A stretch of 64,000 bases of DNA, taken from assembly GCF_003931795.1 (NCBI RefSeq), contig NZ_CP034234.1:1426001-1490000 (forward strand), in the 5' to 3' direction. This document shows, one piece after another, positions 28,838-38,311 of the stretch; positions within the stretch are counted from its first letter, which is position 1, and each line of letters opens with the position of its first letter. The stretch comes from Erysipelothrix piscisicarius. GTDB lineage: Bacteria; Bacillota_I; Bacilli_A; Erysipelotrichales; Erysipelotrichaceae. The notes under the pieces are model-generated. The model saw only the letters and a program-made list of their open reading frames with translations, was not told where the DNA came from and did not search any database. Both the position numbers and the translations under genes were made by a program.

Positions 28838-30133
28838 CTATTTACCCATAAAACGAGAGAGCATCTTCATTTGCTTCTGCATTTTTTCGTATTGGCTTAA
28901 AAGACGGTTCACGTCTGTTGTAGAGGTACCCGATCCTTCAGCAATACGACGCTTGCGTGTAGAACGAATAATTTTAGGATTGTTACGTTCTTCCGGAGTC
29001 ATACTTAAAATCATTGCCTCAGTTTTTTTCATTGTACTTGATGCATCTGCGTCATCAATTTGACCTGCTAATTGATTCGCTCCTGGCATCATTTTCATTA
29101 GACCTGATAATGGACCCATTTTTGAAACTTGTTGTAATTGAATAAGCATATCATCAAGTGTAAATTGACCCTTCATCATGCGTTCCGCTGAACGTTCAGA
29201 AGCTTCGATATCCATTTTTTCTTGCGCTTTTTCTACAAGACTTACGATATCACCCATCCCTAAAATACGAGAAGCGGTACGATCTGGATAAAACTCATCC
29301 AACTCATCAATACCTTCCCCAACCCCAACACACTTTACGGGAACTTGAGTCATGTATCGTACTGAGAGAATCGAACCACCACGCGAATCACCATCAAATT
29401 TAGTAGCAACAAGACCTGTAATGTTGAGTTTTTCTTTAAATCCATTCGCAACATGAATAACATCTTGACCACTCATTGCATCAACACTTAATAGAATTTC
29501 ATCTGGTTTTGTTAGCGATTGAATATCGACAAGTTGTTGCATTAATGCTTCATCAATTTGTAATCGACCTGCAGTATCAATGAGAATAAGATCGAAATCC
29601 TTACCGTGTGCAAGCGCATTTTTTACCACTTCAACTGGGGTGCTGTTTTCTTGCGCATATACTTCCACACCGATTTGTGTTCCCAGGATTTTCAGCTGTT
29701 CAATTGCAGCAGGACGCGCTAAGTCTGCGGCAACCAACAAGACTTTTTTTCCTTCTTTGTTGAGCTTGTTTGCAATTTTCGCAATTGTCGTTGTTTTCCC
29801 TGAACCTTGCAAACCAACCATAATTAAAATTCCGGGTTTTTGATTAAAGCTAAGTTCGGATTTTTCTTCACCTAAAATCTCAATTAATTTGTCATTCACA
29901 ATCTTGACAAACATTTGTGAAGGTTCAACATCGCGCGTCACTTTAATTCCAAGCGCTTCGTTGCGCGTATGTTCTAACAGTTCATTAATTACTTCTAAAC
30001 TTACATCTGCTTCTAAAAGTGAAATTCGAATCTCACTTAATGCATCGGTAATATTTTTTTCGGAAAGTTTCCCCTTTCCGGTCATATTTCTAAATGTATC
30101 TTGTAATCGGTTTGTTAAATTATCGAATGCCAT
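28838..30133 (-). CDS. ffh: Signal recognition particle protein Ffh
   Basis: SRP54 GTPase that targets nascent membrane proteins. 431 residues: N domain, G domain with GLQGSGKTTT (about 107), LIDTAGR, and the ATKFDGDSRGG motif, then the methionine-rich M domain (LSGLMKMMPGANQL... and a final KMQKQMKMLSRFMGK). ATG 30133 with AGGAGG upstream. The 110 bases between its end and the rplS promoter hold no gene. Confidence 0.97.
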   Translation of the reverse strand: MAFDNLTNRLQDTFRNMTGKGKLSEKNITDALSEIRISLLEADVSLEVINELLEHTRNEALGIKVTRDVEPSQMFVKIVNDKLIEILGEEKSELSFNQKPGILIMVGLQGSGKTTTIAKIANKLNKEGKKVLLVAADLARPAAIEQLKILGTQIGVEVYAQENSTPVEVVKNALAHGKDFDLILIDTAGRLQIDEALMQQLVDIQSLTKPDEILLSVDAMSGQDVIHVANGFKEKLNITGLVATKFDGDSRGGSILSVRYMTQVPVKCVGVGEGIDELDEFYPDRTASRILGMGDIVSLVEKAQEKMDIEASERSAERMMKGQFTLDDMLIQLQQVSKMGPLSGLMKMMPGANQLAGQIDDADASSTMKKTEAMILSMTPEERNNPKIIRSTRKRRIAEGSGTSTTDVNRLLSQYEKMQKQMKMLSRFMGK

Positions 30134-30142
30134 AACTTCCTC

Positions 30143-31345
30143 CTATAAGAACGATGGTGTATCTTCTTGTTTTTTCTTTGTAACTTCTACTACTTCGATG
30201 TTTTTAATTGCTTCATCAACCAGCGGATCAATATCAAGTCCCTCTTCAAAACGTAAAATCTTGTCCCCATGCGGTTTTGTTGTAGGGTTTTTCGGTGTAA
30301 AGATTGTACAGCAATCTTCAAATGGCAATATTGATGTTTCATAGGTATCAATCTTACGTGCGAGGTCAATTATCTCTACCTTATCATAAGTAATGAGAGG
30401 GCCTAAGATCGGTAATGTCACAATATTTGTGATTTCTTTCATACTATGTAGTGTTTGTGATGCAACTTGACCAAGACTTTCACCATTGGCAATTGCAAGA
30501 CAATTACGACGGAATGCAAGACGTTCCGCAATACGAAGCATGAAACGACGCATCATCGTAATGGCATAACTCTCTGGAACTTTTTTATAAATTTCCAGTT
30601 GAACATCAGTAAAAGGGACTACATTAATACGAATGTGATCTTGGTAATTTGTAAGTTGTTGGGCAAGGTCCATAACTTTCTTTTGCGCCTCGTCAGAAGT
30701 GTATGGCGGTGATGCAAAGTGGATTGCTTCAATACGAACCCCACGCTTCATCATCAAGTAAGCAGCGACCGGCGAATCAATTACCCCCGAAAGCATCACC
30801 ATAACTTTACCTTGAATCCCTACTGGATATCCACCAGCACCTTCAACGCGCCCCATCATGATATATGCTGAGTCACTTCGAACTTCAATGATAATCCCCA
30901 CATCAGGCTTACGAACATCCACTTTGAATTCTGTTGTTTGTAAGATTTTGGTTGCAACATGGCGATTAATAACGTCAGAAATATGTTCATAGGATTTGTC
31001 ATGACGACGAGCAATCACTTTAAACGTCGATTTGCCTTCTTCTTTTTGAATCATTTCTGCAGCGACATTCGCAATAACATCCAAATCTCGCTCAAGTTTA
31101 ACTGCAAGTGAAAAGGAACTTAAACCAAACACATGGCGCAGTTCATCACTAACAGCCAATCCATCTTCTCCATTTAAAGTAATATACAGACGATCGTATG
31201 TCTCACGATACGTTAGATTCGGAAATGCTACCAATTGCGAACGAACATTACGCACCAATTGTGCCGTAAAATTACGTCGGTTTTTCCCTTTTGTTGAAAG
31301 TTCACCATAACGGCAAACAATAAATTCATAGTTAGTGTTGTACAT
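30143..31345 (-). CDS. thiI: tRNA 4-thiouridine synthase ThiI (altered PP-loop)
   Basis: Uses a desulfurase-bound sulfur to make s4U8 in tRNA. 400 residues with ferredoxin-like and THUMP domains (about 1-165) and an adenylating PP-loop domain; no rhodanese domain, as in Bacillus ThiI. The PP-loop reads LSGVIDSP where the family has SGG-x-DS: residue 188 is Val (GTA, 30782-30784). The late Cys of the Bacillus enzyme appears to be present in FEDCCTIFTP. The start overlaps the desulfurase end by 14 bases, the conserved nifZ-thiI pair. Confidence 0.9.
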   Translation of the reverse strand: MYNTNYEFIVCRYGELSTKGKNRRNFTAQLVRNVRSQLVAFPNLTYRETYDRLYITLNGEDGLAVSDELRHVFGLSSFSLAVKLERDLDVIANVAAEMIQKEEGKSTFKVIARRHDKSYEHISDVINRHVATKILQTTEFKVDVRKPDVGIIIEVRSDSAYIMMGRVEGAGGYPVGIQGKVMVMLSGVIDSPVAAYLMMKRGVRIEAIHFASPPYTSDEAQKKVMDLAQQLTNYQDHIRINVVPFTDVQLEIYKKVPESYAITMMRRFMLRIAERLAFRRNCLAIANGESLGQVASQTLHSMKEITNIVTLPILGPLITYDKVEIIDLARKIDTYETSILPFEDCCTIFTPKNPTTKPHGDKILRFEEGLDIDPLVDEAIKNIEVVEVTKKKQEDTPSFL

Positions 31346-32483
31346 AATTTTTTATCTCCAATATTGTTTCACAAACTTTTTCGAGTTCTTCCATTGTCGT
31401 TAGGTGTGATAAACTGATGCGAACACTTGTAAGTGCGCATGTTTCATCACAGCCCATGGCTTTTAATACATGAGAAGGTTCCAACGACTTCGAATTACAC
31501 GTACTCTGTGCTGATACGTATATGCCTTTTGCATTTAAGCCATTCATCATTATTTCCGATCCAACATTTAAAACTGACATATTAAAGATATACGGTGAAC
31601 CGTGAATATCTGAGTTAATGTGGATGTTTTCCATTCCATCGAAAGTATCGTATAAAATTTATTCATGCGTATTATATCATTAAATGGGCGTTTGTGGTCC
31701 TCAACTGCCAATCGGAGTGTTTTCGCCCACAAAATTGCGGAAACATTATCTAAAGTTCCTCCACGCAATCCACCTTCTTGCTGTCCCCCATTAATCAGTG
31801 ACAAACACTTAACATTTGCTTTTTTAACGAGCAATCCACTCCCCTTCAAACCATAAATTTTATGTGCAGAATAAGAAACACTATCAATTTGTTTCATGGG
31901 AAAATCATGGCGAGCGAGCGCTTGAACACCGTCAATATGAACATACGCACTCGAATATTTTTTCGTTATACGCGCCACTTCTTGAACATCGGTAATACTT
32001 CCAACTTCATTGTTAACAGCCATAACTGTGACAAGAACTGTATCTTTTCGAAGTTTTGCTTCAATTCATCAAGTGAGATACATCCTGTTGTATCAACACT
32101 GAGATAATCAACTTCAAATCCAAATTCATCTTTTAATTGTTGCACAGCACCATGACGGGGCTGTGTTCAACACATGTTGTGATGATATGTTTACCACGAT
32201 GACGGTTTGCAAGGGCAATTCCCTTAATTGCAGTACTGTTTGATTCACTGGCTCCAGACGTGAAAAAAATCTCATGAGGGAGTACACCAAGCATTTTTGC
32301 TAATGCATCACGAGATTGCACTACAAGATCAGACACACGCTGGCAACCATAATGAAGTGAATCAGCATTTTCGTAATATTTTTCCATAATCACGAACGCA
32401 TCCTTCAAAATTTCTGGACGCGTCGGTGTTGTACTTGAATAATCTAAATAAATTGGTTTATCGTGCGCTTTTTGCATTGTCAC
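31332..32483 (-). pseudogene. IscS/NifZ-type cysteine desulfurase, three frameshifts
   Basis: PLP-dependent sulfur donor for ThiI. Three fragments in different frames reconstruct one gene: the N-terminus (YLDYSSTTPTRPEI, FFTSGASESNSTAIKG), the middle (HIDGVQALARHDFP, SAHKIYGLKGSG with the PLP Lys, GGQQEGGLRGGT), and the C-terminus (YVSAQSTCNSKSLEPSHV with the active-site Cys, VRISLSHLTT). Breaks lie at GG 32150-51, the A4 run at 32054-57 (T4 on the plus strand) and the T4 run at 31654-57 (A4 on the plus strand); each is mended by one extra base. All catalytic residues survive, so I suspect sequence error. GTG 32483 has GAGGAG 7 bases upstream. Confidence 0.85.
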
Positions 32484-34197
32484 GAATCATCTCCTCATAA
32501 GCCGTATTCGGTCTATATCGATCAATAGAATTAATGATTGTAGTCAAACTCTGTGTATAATCACCACTATTGAAGGATAACTCTGCACGGGTTAATTCGG
32601 CATCGATATCGGGAACAAAAGCTCTAAATTTGTTTGCATAAACAATTGCATTTTCACACATGTCGACTACACCCACCAAGTTATTGACGTTGTTGTGTAG
32701 TTTGTAGATATAATCGATTGCCTCATCAACTGTAGCGTTTAAGAGTTTAACATCGATTACATCTTGACCTAGCATTTCTTTCACTTGATCAGTATATTTA
32801 TAAGCACGTTCTAAATCCGAAGCATATTTATCGGAAATCGAAGGTAATGAACGTTTTTGAATTCTTACTTGAACATCATTAATGATAAGATGGAGCTTAA
32901 GTAATTGCTTCGTTGCGCGCACTTCATCTGCATTCGCACGTTCTACTTTTTCATTCATGGCAAGATACTCATCTTTAAGCATTGAAACATCTTGACCAAG
33001 TTCTTGCAGCGAAATAAGAATCGTTGAGGCCGGGATTTTTTCTTCCTCGATCATTCTTGAAACCTTCACACCGGATTCACTAAATTCTTGAATGCGTTGT
33101 GAGAATACGCCAACATTTTCAGTATACCCGTCGAAATTAAAACGCGTCTCAACTTTATGTGCATCCTTGCACATCTTACTGATGCTATCCACAAGAAACT
33201 CTAAGTTCTCAAACACTTCTTCACTTAACGCATCAACCTCACGTTGTGCTTTGTCTTCTTTTTGAATTGAGAGGGCAAGTTGTTCAAGTCGCTTTTGACT
33301 TTCCTTAAGACTCGTCCGTGACTTTTCAATTTCGCCTTGACCAATATTAATCAAGTCATCTTTAAGGATCTCACTTAAAACACCAATGTTTTTAGGAACT
33401 TCAAGATGCTCTACAAAAACTCCGTTCTGACGAACACCTTGATAAAGTTTTGAGACTTCATCCAGCAATTGTGGAATTAATCCTTTAGCGTGCTCATAAA
33501 GTTTGGGAATCTCTGTAATTTTAATTTCTAGATCATCAATTGAAGCACGTGTCTCTTCACTGATTTCCTGCGCTTTCATGAAATCAGATGCATACATCCA
33601 TTCTTCAAAAACCGAAAAGTTTTGTTCAATTTCTTTAATTTGATCTTCAATTGTCGGGAATGCATCCCCCAATCCCGATGTATTTTCAATCGCATTTTTT
33701 TTCAATTCTCTAAATCGATCTTTTAATGTTGTAATCTCCATGCGTTGACGTGTTTCTTGCTCGAGTAACGTTTCGAGATTATCATTTAGGGAAACCGTCT
33801 GTTCCATGGATTCAGTAATCAATACATCCAAACGTGTTAAGTGTTTTGAAGCTTCTTTTAGTTTCCCAAATGCAAGTGCATCTTCAGAATCTGCAAGTGC
33901 ATCTGAAATTTCTTCTTGACGTGTATTGATCTCACTAAACTCCGCCTTGCACTCTGAAACTTTTTTCTCAACATCCGGGTTTAATTTAGCCAACCCATTT
34001 GCTTTGTTTATTTTGAACAACACAGGAATACTCATAAGCTCGTTGTATCGCACCTCTAAGGTTTCAAAGGCTTTATTCAATCGACGTTTTTTAGCCATAC
34101 GTATGTAGACAAAAACCACAATGATTAACAGCACTAGGACAACAGCAATTATATATTTGTAGTCATTCATAAACTTTAATATCATCTGAAAATTCAT
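32458..34197 (-). CDS. ezrA: Septation ring formation regulator EzrA-like
   Basis: Negative regulator of FtsZ ring assembly in Bacillota. 579 residues: an N-terminal membrane helix (about 15-33, IIAVVLVLLIIVVFVYI) followed by a basic stretch and an entirely coiled-coil, spectrin-like cytoplasmic body, the EzrA layout. Family length is about 560-570. The ezrA-desulfurase-thiI order matches B. subtilis. ATG 34197 with GAGGTG upstream. Divergent from rpsD. Confidence 0.85.
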   Translation of the reverse strand: MNFQMILKFMNDYKYIIAVVLVLLIIVVFVYIRMAKKRRLNKAFETLEVRYNELMSIPVLFKINKANGLAKLNPDVEKKVSECKAEFSEINTRQEEISDALADSEDALAFGKLKEASKHLTRLDVLITESMEQTVSLNDNLETLLEQETRQRMEITTLKDRFRELKKNAIENTSGLGDAFPTIEDQIKEIEQNFSVFEEWMYASDFMKAQEISEETRASIDDLEIKITEIPKLYEHAKGLIPQLLDEVSKLYQGVRQNGVFVEHLEVPKNIGVLSEILKDDLINIGQGEIEKSRTSLKESQKRLEQLALSIQKEDKAQREVDALSEEVFENLEFLVDSISKMCKDAHKVETRFNFDGYTENVGVFSQRIQEFSESGVKVSRMIEEEKIPASTILISLQELGQDVSMLKDEYLAMNEKVERANADEVRATKQLLKLHLIINDVQVRIQKRSLPSISDKYASDLERAYKYTDQVKEMLGQDVIDVKLLNATVDEAIDYIYKLHNNVNNLVGVVDMCENAIVYANKFRAFVPDIDAELTRAELSFNSGDYTQSLTTIINSIDRYRPNTAYEEMIRDNAKSAR

Positions 34198-34255
34198 ACG
34201 TTCACCTCGTTGAATTTATTGTACCATAGATAGCTTAGTTCTTAAATGTGTTTCG

Positions 34256-34284
34256 TTGACTTTTCACCTCAATTTAGGTATATT
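34256..34284 (+). promoter_or_regulatory. rpsD promoter
   Basis: TTGACT (34256-34261), 17-base spacer, TATATT (34279-34284), giving a leader of about 155 bases before rpsD. Confidence 0.75.
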
Positions 34285-34290
34285 ATATAA

Positions 34291-34440
34291 GCGTCATATT
34301 TTTAGTGCAGCACGCAAAGTTATTAGCCACGTGTTTATCCCGCGGCAGGAATCAAAGTACCTACGCTGTACAGGGAAACGATTATAGATAAACTCAACTA
34401 TTAATAATTTGTGGAACTCGCTAATGACATATTAGGAGGT
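34291..34440 (+). ncRNA. rpsD 5' leader, probable S4 autoregulatory region
   Basis: A leader of about 150 bases with GC-rich patches (CCACGTG, CCCGCGG) and potential pairing, ending in AGGAGGT before the ATG. S4 represses its own mRNA through leader structures in Bacillota; this fits by position and length. The exact fold was not solved here. Confidence 0.45.
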
Positions 34441-34447
34441 CAGTATT

Positions 34448-35050
34448 ATGGCAAGAATTAAAGGTCCAGTTTGGAAAAAAGCACGTCGTTTAAGTTTCTC
34501 AATCCTCGAAACAGGTGAAGAGCTACAACGTCGCGATTATGCACCAGGACAACATGGTAAAGCACGTCGTCCAAAATTATCAAACTACGGTTTACAATTA
34601 CGTGAGAAACAACGTATTCGTTATACATATGGAGTTACTGAAAAACAATTCTATAACACATTCAAAAAAGCTTCAAAACTTGAAGGTGTTGCAGGTCACA
34701 ACTTCTTATTCATGTTAGAATCACGTTTAGATAACGTTGTATACCGCATGAACTTATCACGCACACGTCGTGGAGCGCGTCAATTAGTTAACCATGGTCA
34801 TATCTTAGTAGATGGAAAAAAAGTTGATATTCCTTCATACATTGTAAAACCTGGTCAAACAATTGAAGTTAAAGAATCTTCACGTTCAATGGCAGCAATC
34901 AAAGATGCTTTAGAAGCTAATGTATCAATGGTTGATTATGTTACATTTGACAAAGATAAATTCAAAGGTGAATACAAACGTTTACCAGAACGTAGCGAAT
35001 TAAACCAAGAAATTAATGAAGCATTAGTTGTTGAATTCTACAACCGTTAA
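34448..35050 (+). CDS. rpsD: Ribosomal protein S4
   Basis: Primary 16S rRNA-binding protein. 200 residues with [26 protein letters not shown], and the S4 RNA-binding domain ([35 protein letters not shown]). AGGAGGT 7 bases before ATG 34448. Single gene with its own promoter and terminator, as in most Bacillota. Confidence 0.98.
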   Translation: MARIKGPVWKKARRLSFSILETGEELQRRDYAPGQHGKARRPKLSNYGLQLREKQRIRYTYGVTEKQFYNTFKKASKLEGVAGHNFLFMLESRLDNVVYRMNLSRTRRGARQLVNHGHILVDGKKVDIPSYIVKPGQTIEVKESSRSMAAIKDALEANVSMVDYVTFDKDKFKGEYKRLPERSELNQEINEALVVEFYNR

Positions 35051-35063
35051 TCTTCATAATCCT

Positions 35064-35092
35064 AAAACTTCCCCAATGAGGAAGTTTTTTTT
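35064..35092 (+). terminator. rpsD terminator
   Basis: AAACTTCC-ccaatga-GGAAGTT followed by TTTTTT, 14-42 bases after the rpsD stop. Confidence 0.88.
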
Positions 35093-35168
35093 ATGAGTAT
35101 TTGAACACAAAGAAAAAACCATTCAATTGGAACTGACCTAGTTCCTTGGGACTAAAGAAAAAACCAAG

Positions 35169-36017
35169 TTAGGATGAAGTTAACCGATAATTTACGGGAG
35201 ATTGATATCCTAGCTTTTCTTGTATTCGATTTTCATTGTAATATTTTAAATAGTTTATCACAGTTTGTGATACAATTTCAGTAGAACCCTTTAGTTCTGG
35301 GTTTAATTCGAATGTTTTACACTTTAGCGAGGCATGAAACGATTCGATAGGAGCATTATCAGCGGGTGTACCCTTACGGGACATACTCATGGTAATGCTT
35401 TTATTTTTTACTTTGAGTTGATACTTTTTTGATGTATAGACACTCCCTTGATCAGAATGAAGAATACATGGCTGAACGATATCCGGAAGTTGATTTAATG
35501 TATCAACCACACATTCTAGGTTTTGTCTGTCACTCAATGTAGACGCAATAATCTCACCATTATATAAATCCATGATCGTAGATAAATAGAGCATCTTATG
35601 GCCATAAGGGATGTAAGTGATATCTGTCACCAATTTCTCTAGAGGACGTAGTGATTTAAAGTCGCGATTAATGATATTGGGCATAATGATCTTCGGATTT
35701 TGTTTTCGATACCGTTTGACCTTAACACGGCATTGACATTGGTGTTTCTGCATTATCTTTTGAACAGTGTTCTTATTGATAATTCTTTCTTTTCGAATTA
35801 ATGCAGTTATTTTTCGATATCCATAACGAAATTTATTTTCTTTACAAAGTTCAATTACTAATGCTTCATTGACAGAATAATTATTAGACTCTAGTTGCTC
35901 TTTTTTAGTCCAACGGTAATACGTTGACTTAGGTACCCCAAAAAGATTCAAGATATCTTTAAGAGATACAGTGTTGCGATACTCTTCAACGAGCTTGATG
36001 ATTATTTCAGGAACCAC
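35169..36017 (-). CDS. IS3-family transposase OrfB (integrase domain)
   Basis: 282 residues with an HTH_21-like segment (FRYGYRKITALIRKE) and an rve DDE core: TDITYIPYG (D), HSDQGSVYTSKKY (D), NAPIESFHASLK (E), ending GYQSPVNYRL. Intact. Its start overlaps OrfA by 16 bases, the arrangement for programmed frameshifting to an OrfAB transposase, though I did not prove the slippery site. Confidence 0.93.
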   Translation of the reverse strand: MVPEIIIKLVEEYRNTVSLKDILNLFGVPKSTYYRWTKKEQLESNNYSVNEALVIELCKENKFRYGYRKITALIRKERIINKNTVQKIMQKHQCQCRVKVKRYRKQNPKIIMPNIINRDFKSLRPLEKLVTDITYIPYGHKMLYLSTIMDLYNGEIIASTLSDRQNLECVVDTLNQLPDIVQPCILHSDQGSVYTSKKYQLKVKNKSITMSMSRKGTPADNAPIESFHASLKCKTFELNPELKGSTEIVSQTVINYLKYYNENRIQEKLGYQSPVNYRLTSS

Positions 36018-36316
36018 ATCCTTTCTCTTTCAAATACTTTTAATAGTTCAATTTGTTGCTCCAAAGATTTAATTCTAAGTCTTTGTGTTTCTTCGACCGT
36101 GTCTCCTTCAGGCCCTTTTCCAAAAGTATATTGCTTGCCTACAGGTTGAGAAAATCGATAGTGTTCACCATTTCGATACCATCTCCACCATGTTTTGACT
36201 TGTGTTACATTTTTTATTCCAAGTTCAGTCTGAATAAACCTGCTTGAGTAGCCTGCCAATTTCATTTCTATAACTTTCATCTTTGTCTCATAGCTATGCA
36301 TAGTTCGTGTTCCCAT
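36002..36316 (-). CDS. IS3-family transposase OrfA
   Basis: 104 residues: an HTH DNA-binding region (YETKMKVIEMKLAGYSS...) and a C-terminal leucine-rich helix (LRIKSLEQQIELLKVF) that normally mediates dimerisation. GGAGG lies upstream of ATG 36316 and it overlaps OrfB. Confidence 0.88.
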   Translation of the reverse strand: MGTRTMHSYETKMKVIEMKLAGYSSRFIQTELGIKNVTQVKTWWRWYRNGEHYRFSQPVGKQYTFGKGPEGDTVEETQRLRIKSLEQQIELLKVFERERMWFLK

Positions 36317-36365
36317 ATAAAAAACCTCCTATATTGAACTATTTTACAATAATTCTCATACAAGA

Positions 36366-36403
36366 GGTTTTTTTCTTTAGTCCCACGGAACTAGGTCAGT
36401 TCC
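36366..36403 (-). repeat. Terminal inverted repeat of the second IS (OrfA end)
   Basis: The complement of 36366-36403 matches 35129-35165 with one substitution and one extra T. Confidence 0.9.
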
Positions 36404-36435
36404 ATTATTTAGAATGGTTTTCTTTAAATCGTATG

Positions 36436-37029
36436 CTACTCATCGTCTTCTTCGGTTTTATCTACTACTTCTTCTTTTTTAGGTTCCTCTTTTTTTGAAT
36501 CATCTTTATTGGATTTGGATTCCTCTTTTTTAGGTTCCTCATATTTTAATTTAAACTGAATAAACTCTCGTTGTGTTTCAAGTTTTGTATTATTACGCCA
36601 TGAAACCAGAATATTCAATGTTACTTCTGGAACATCCACTTCCCCAGCAAGACTGATCCCACCCATATAGTTACGATCTTTTCGAACTTGCCCTGGAACT
36701 AAATTATATTCCGAATCAAAAATACCCGCAGTTGGCATCATTTTATCCGCATGGTAATCTTCGTTGTTTTCTAGAACAACAATTTCTACACCATACATGG
36801 CAATCTTTGGCTTATCAATCACAACGCCATAGACATATAAATCTTCATGTTTTTCAATGGTCGCCGAAATATCAAAGAAACGTGATGACTCAACAAAACG
36901 GTCATTATCGTTAATTGCATTCCAATAAGACTCATACCGTTTCAATTTTTCAGTATAGAGTTTTTTTTCATTCACTGAACACCCTGTTAACAACATCATG
37001 CTCAAGAGTACCAAAAATAGTTTTTTCAT
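36436..37029 (-). CDS. Secreted lipoprotein of unknown function
   Basis: 197 residues. Signal MKKLFLVLLSMMLLTGCS carries a lipobox (LTGC, Cys at about 17). The mature part has no family I recognise; the middle is beta-rich and resembles a small extracellular domain (VDVPEVTLNILVSWRN). The last 40 residues are a low-complexity K/E/D tail (EEPKKEESKSNKDDSKKE). Downstream of tyrS in the same direction. The IS lies between its stop codon and its original terminator arm. Confidence 0.75.
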   Translation of the reverse strand: MKKLFLVLLSMMLLTGCSVNEKKLYTEKLKRYESYWNAINDNDRFVESSRFFDISATIEKHEDLYVYGVVIDKPKIAMYGVEIVVLENNEDYHADKMMPTAGIFDSEYNLVPGQVRKDRNYMGGISLAGEVDVPEVTLNILVSWRNNTKLETQREFIQFKLKYEEPKKEESKSNKDDSKKEEPKKEEVVDKTEEDDE

Positions 37030-37046
37030 ATTATACCTCTTACGAT

Positions 37047-38297
37047 TTAGTTTGTGTGGTTAAAGATATGATACGTCTTCTTACCGCGGCGTACAACGGT
37101 CACTTCTTTACCAATTGCATTTTCCTTAGAAACGACAAAATTTGTATCCCTCACAACTTCGCCATTTACGCGAATTGCTCCACCTTCAATGAGCTGACGT
37201 GCTTCACGCTTGCTTGGACATACTTTAGTATTAACCAGTAACTCAACAATATTTTCATCAGCCGTTACTTCAATGGATGCACTGTCTGCAAACACTTGAC
37301 GAATTTGGTCAACGGTTAGCTCTTGTACATTACCTGAAAAGAGTGCGTTGGTGACACGTTCTGCCATTGCAAGACCTTCCTTACCGAAGACAACTTCTGT
37401 TAATTCCTTTGCAAGTTCCTTTTGCGCAAGTCTTAAATGTGGTTCTTTAATAAATGACGCTTCGATTGCTTGAATTTCTTCAACACTCTTAAACGAAAGA
37501 CGTTTTAAGAAATCAATCACATCGTCATCACTTGTATTAATGAAGAATTGATAGAAACTATAAGCATCCGTACGGTTTTCATCCAACCAGATATTTTGAC
37601 CTTCACTCTTACCGAATTTTGTGCCATCTGATTTCATGATTAAGTGTGAGGTAATACCAAATACTTCAGCTTCGGGCCCTTCAACCTTACGAATTAGATC
37701 TGCACCACTAACAAGGTTTCCCCATTGATCAGACCCACCAATTTGTAGTTCAATACCATAGTTTTTGTATAAATGAAGGAAATCAATCGATTGTAAGATT
37801 GTATATGAGAATTCTGTAAAAGAAATTCCAGTGCTTAAACGCTTTGCAATCGTATCTTTTGCCAACATATTACTTACGCTGAAAAATTTACCATAATCCC
37901 GTAAGAAATCAAGAACGGTTAAATCTCCCAGCCAATCACGATTGTTTACAATCGTAACTGGATTATTATCACTTGAGAGAATACGTTCAATCTGAGCCCC
38001 AATACCATCTACATTTTTTTGTAAGTCTGCATCATCGAGCATTGAGCGTTCTGTTGTAGGACGTGGGTCACCAATCATCCCGGTTGCGCCTCCAACCAAT
38101 GCAATTGGCTTATGGCCTTGCATTTGGTAACGCTTTAATAAAATTAGTTGTTGAAGATGACCGACATGGAGGGAATCCGCAGTTGGATCAAACCCACAAT
38201 ATAGCGTAATTGGCTGCTCTAATCGTTTTTCCAACGCTTCATAATTGGTAACATCCTTAACAAGACCACGCCAGTTTAATTCTTCTAAAAAATTCAT
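37047..38297 (-). CDS. tyrS: Tyrosyl-tRNA synthetase
   Basis: 416 residues. Class I signature PTADSLHVGHLQQ (HIGH-type), GGSDQWGN tyrosine-binding motif, KFGKSEG (KMSKS-type) and a C-terminal S4 domain (CPSKREARQLIEGGAIRVNGE). ATG 38297 with AGGTGG 8 bases upstream; GTG 38309 overlaps that site. No T-box leader precedes it, because the CitXG-like gene is only a few bases away. Confidence 0.96.
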   Translation of the reverse strand: MNFLEELNWRGLVKDVTNYEALEKRLEQPITLYCGFDPTADSLHVGHLQQLILLKRYQMQGHKPIALVGGATGMIGDPRPTTERSMLDDADLQKNVDGIGAQIERILSSDNNPVTIVNNRDWLGDLTVLDFLRDYGKFFSVSNMLAKDTIAKRLSTGISFTEFSYTILQSIDFLHLYKNYGIELQIGGSDQWGNLVSGADLIRKVEGPEAEVFGITSHLIMKSDGTKFGKSEGQNIWLDENRTDAYSFYQFFINTSDDDVIDFLKRLSFKSVEEIQAIEASFIKEPHLRLAQKELAKELTEVVFGKEGLAMAERVTNALFSGNVQELTVDQIRQVFADSASIEVTADENIVELLVNTKVCPSKREARQLIEGGAIRVNGEVVRDTNFVVSKENAIGKEVTVVRRGKKTYHIFNHTN

Positions 38298-38311
38298 TTT
38301 CTTTTCCACCT

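Larger units (their letters stand above)
35126..36406 (-). mobile_element. Intact IS3-family element in a terminator loop
   Basis: The element is about 35129-36403 (1275 bp). Terminal inverted repeats of about 37 bases begin GGAACTGACCTAGTTCC(T/G)T and continue into GGGACTAAAG; right copy at 36366-36403. ATT is duplicated on both sides (35126-35128, 36404-36406), the 3-bp duplication usual for the IS150 group. OrfA and OrfB are both uninterrupted. The flanks (35109-35124 and 36412-36425) pair with each other, so the insertion split a bidirectional terminator between rpsD and the lipoprotein gene. Confidence 0.93.

Noticed and set aside
31332-32483. True pseudogenisation of the ThiI desulfurase
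   Set aside because: All catalytic residues are kept across the three frames and each break is one base; error is more likely, so I do not claim decay.
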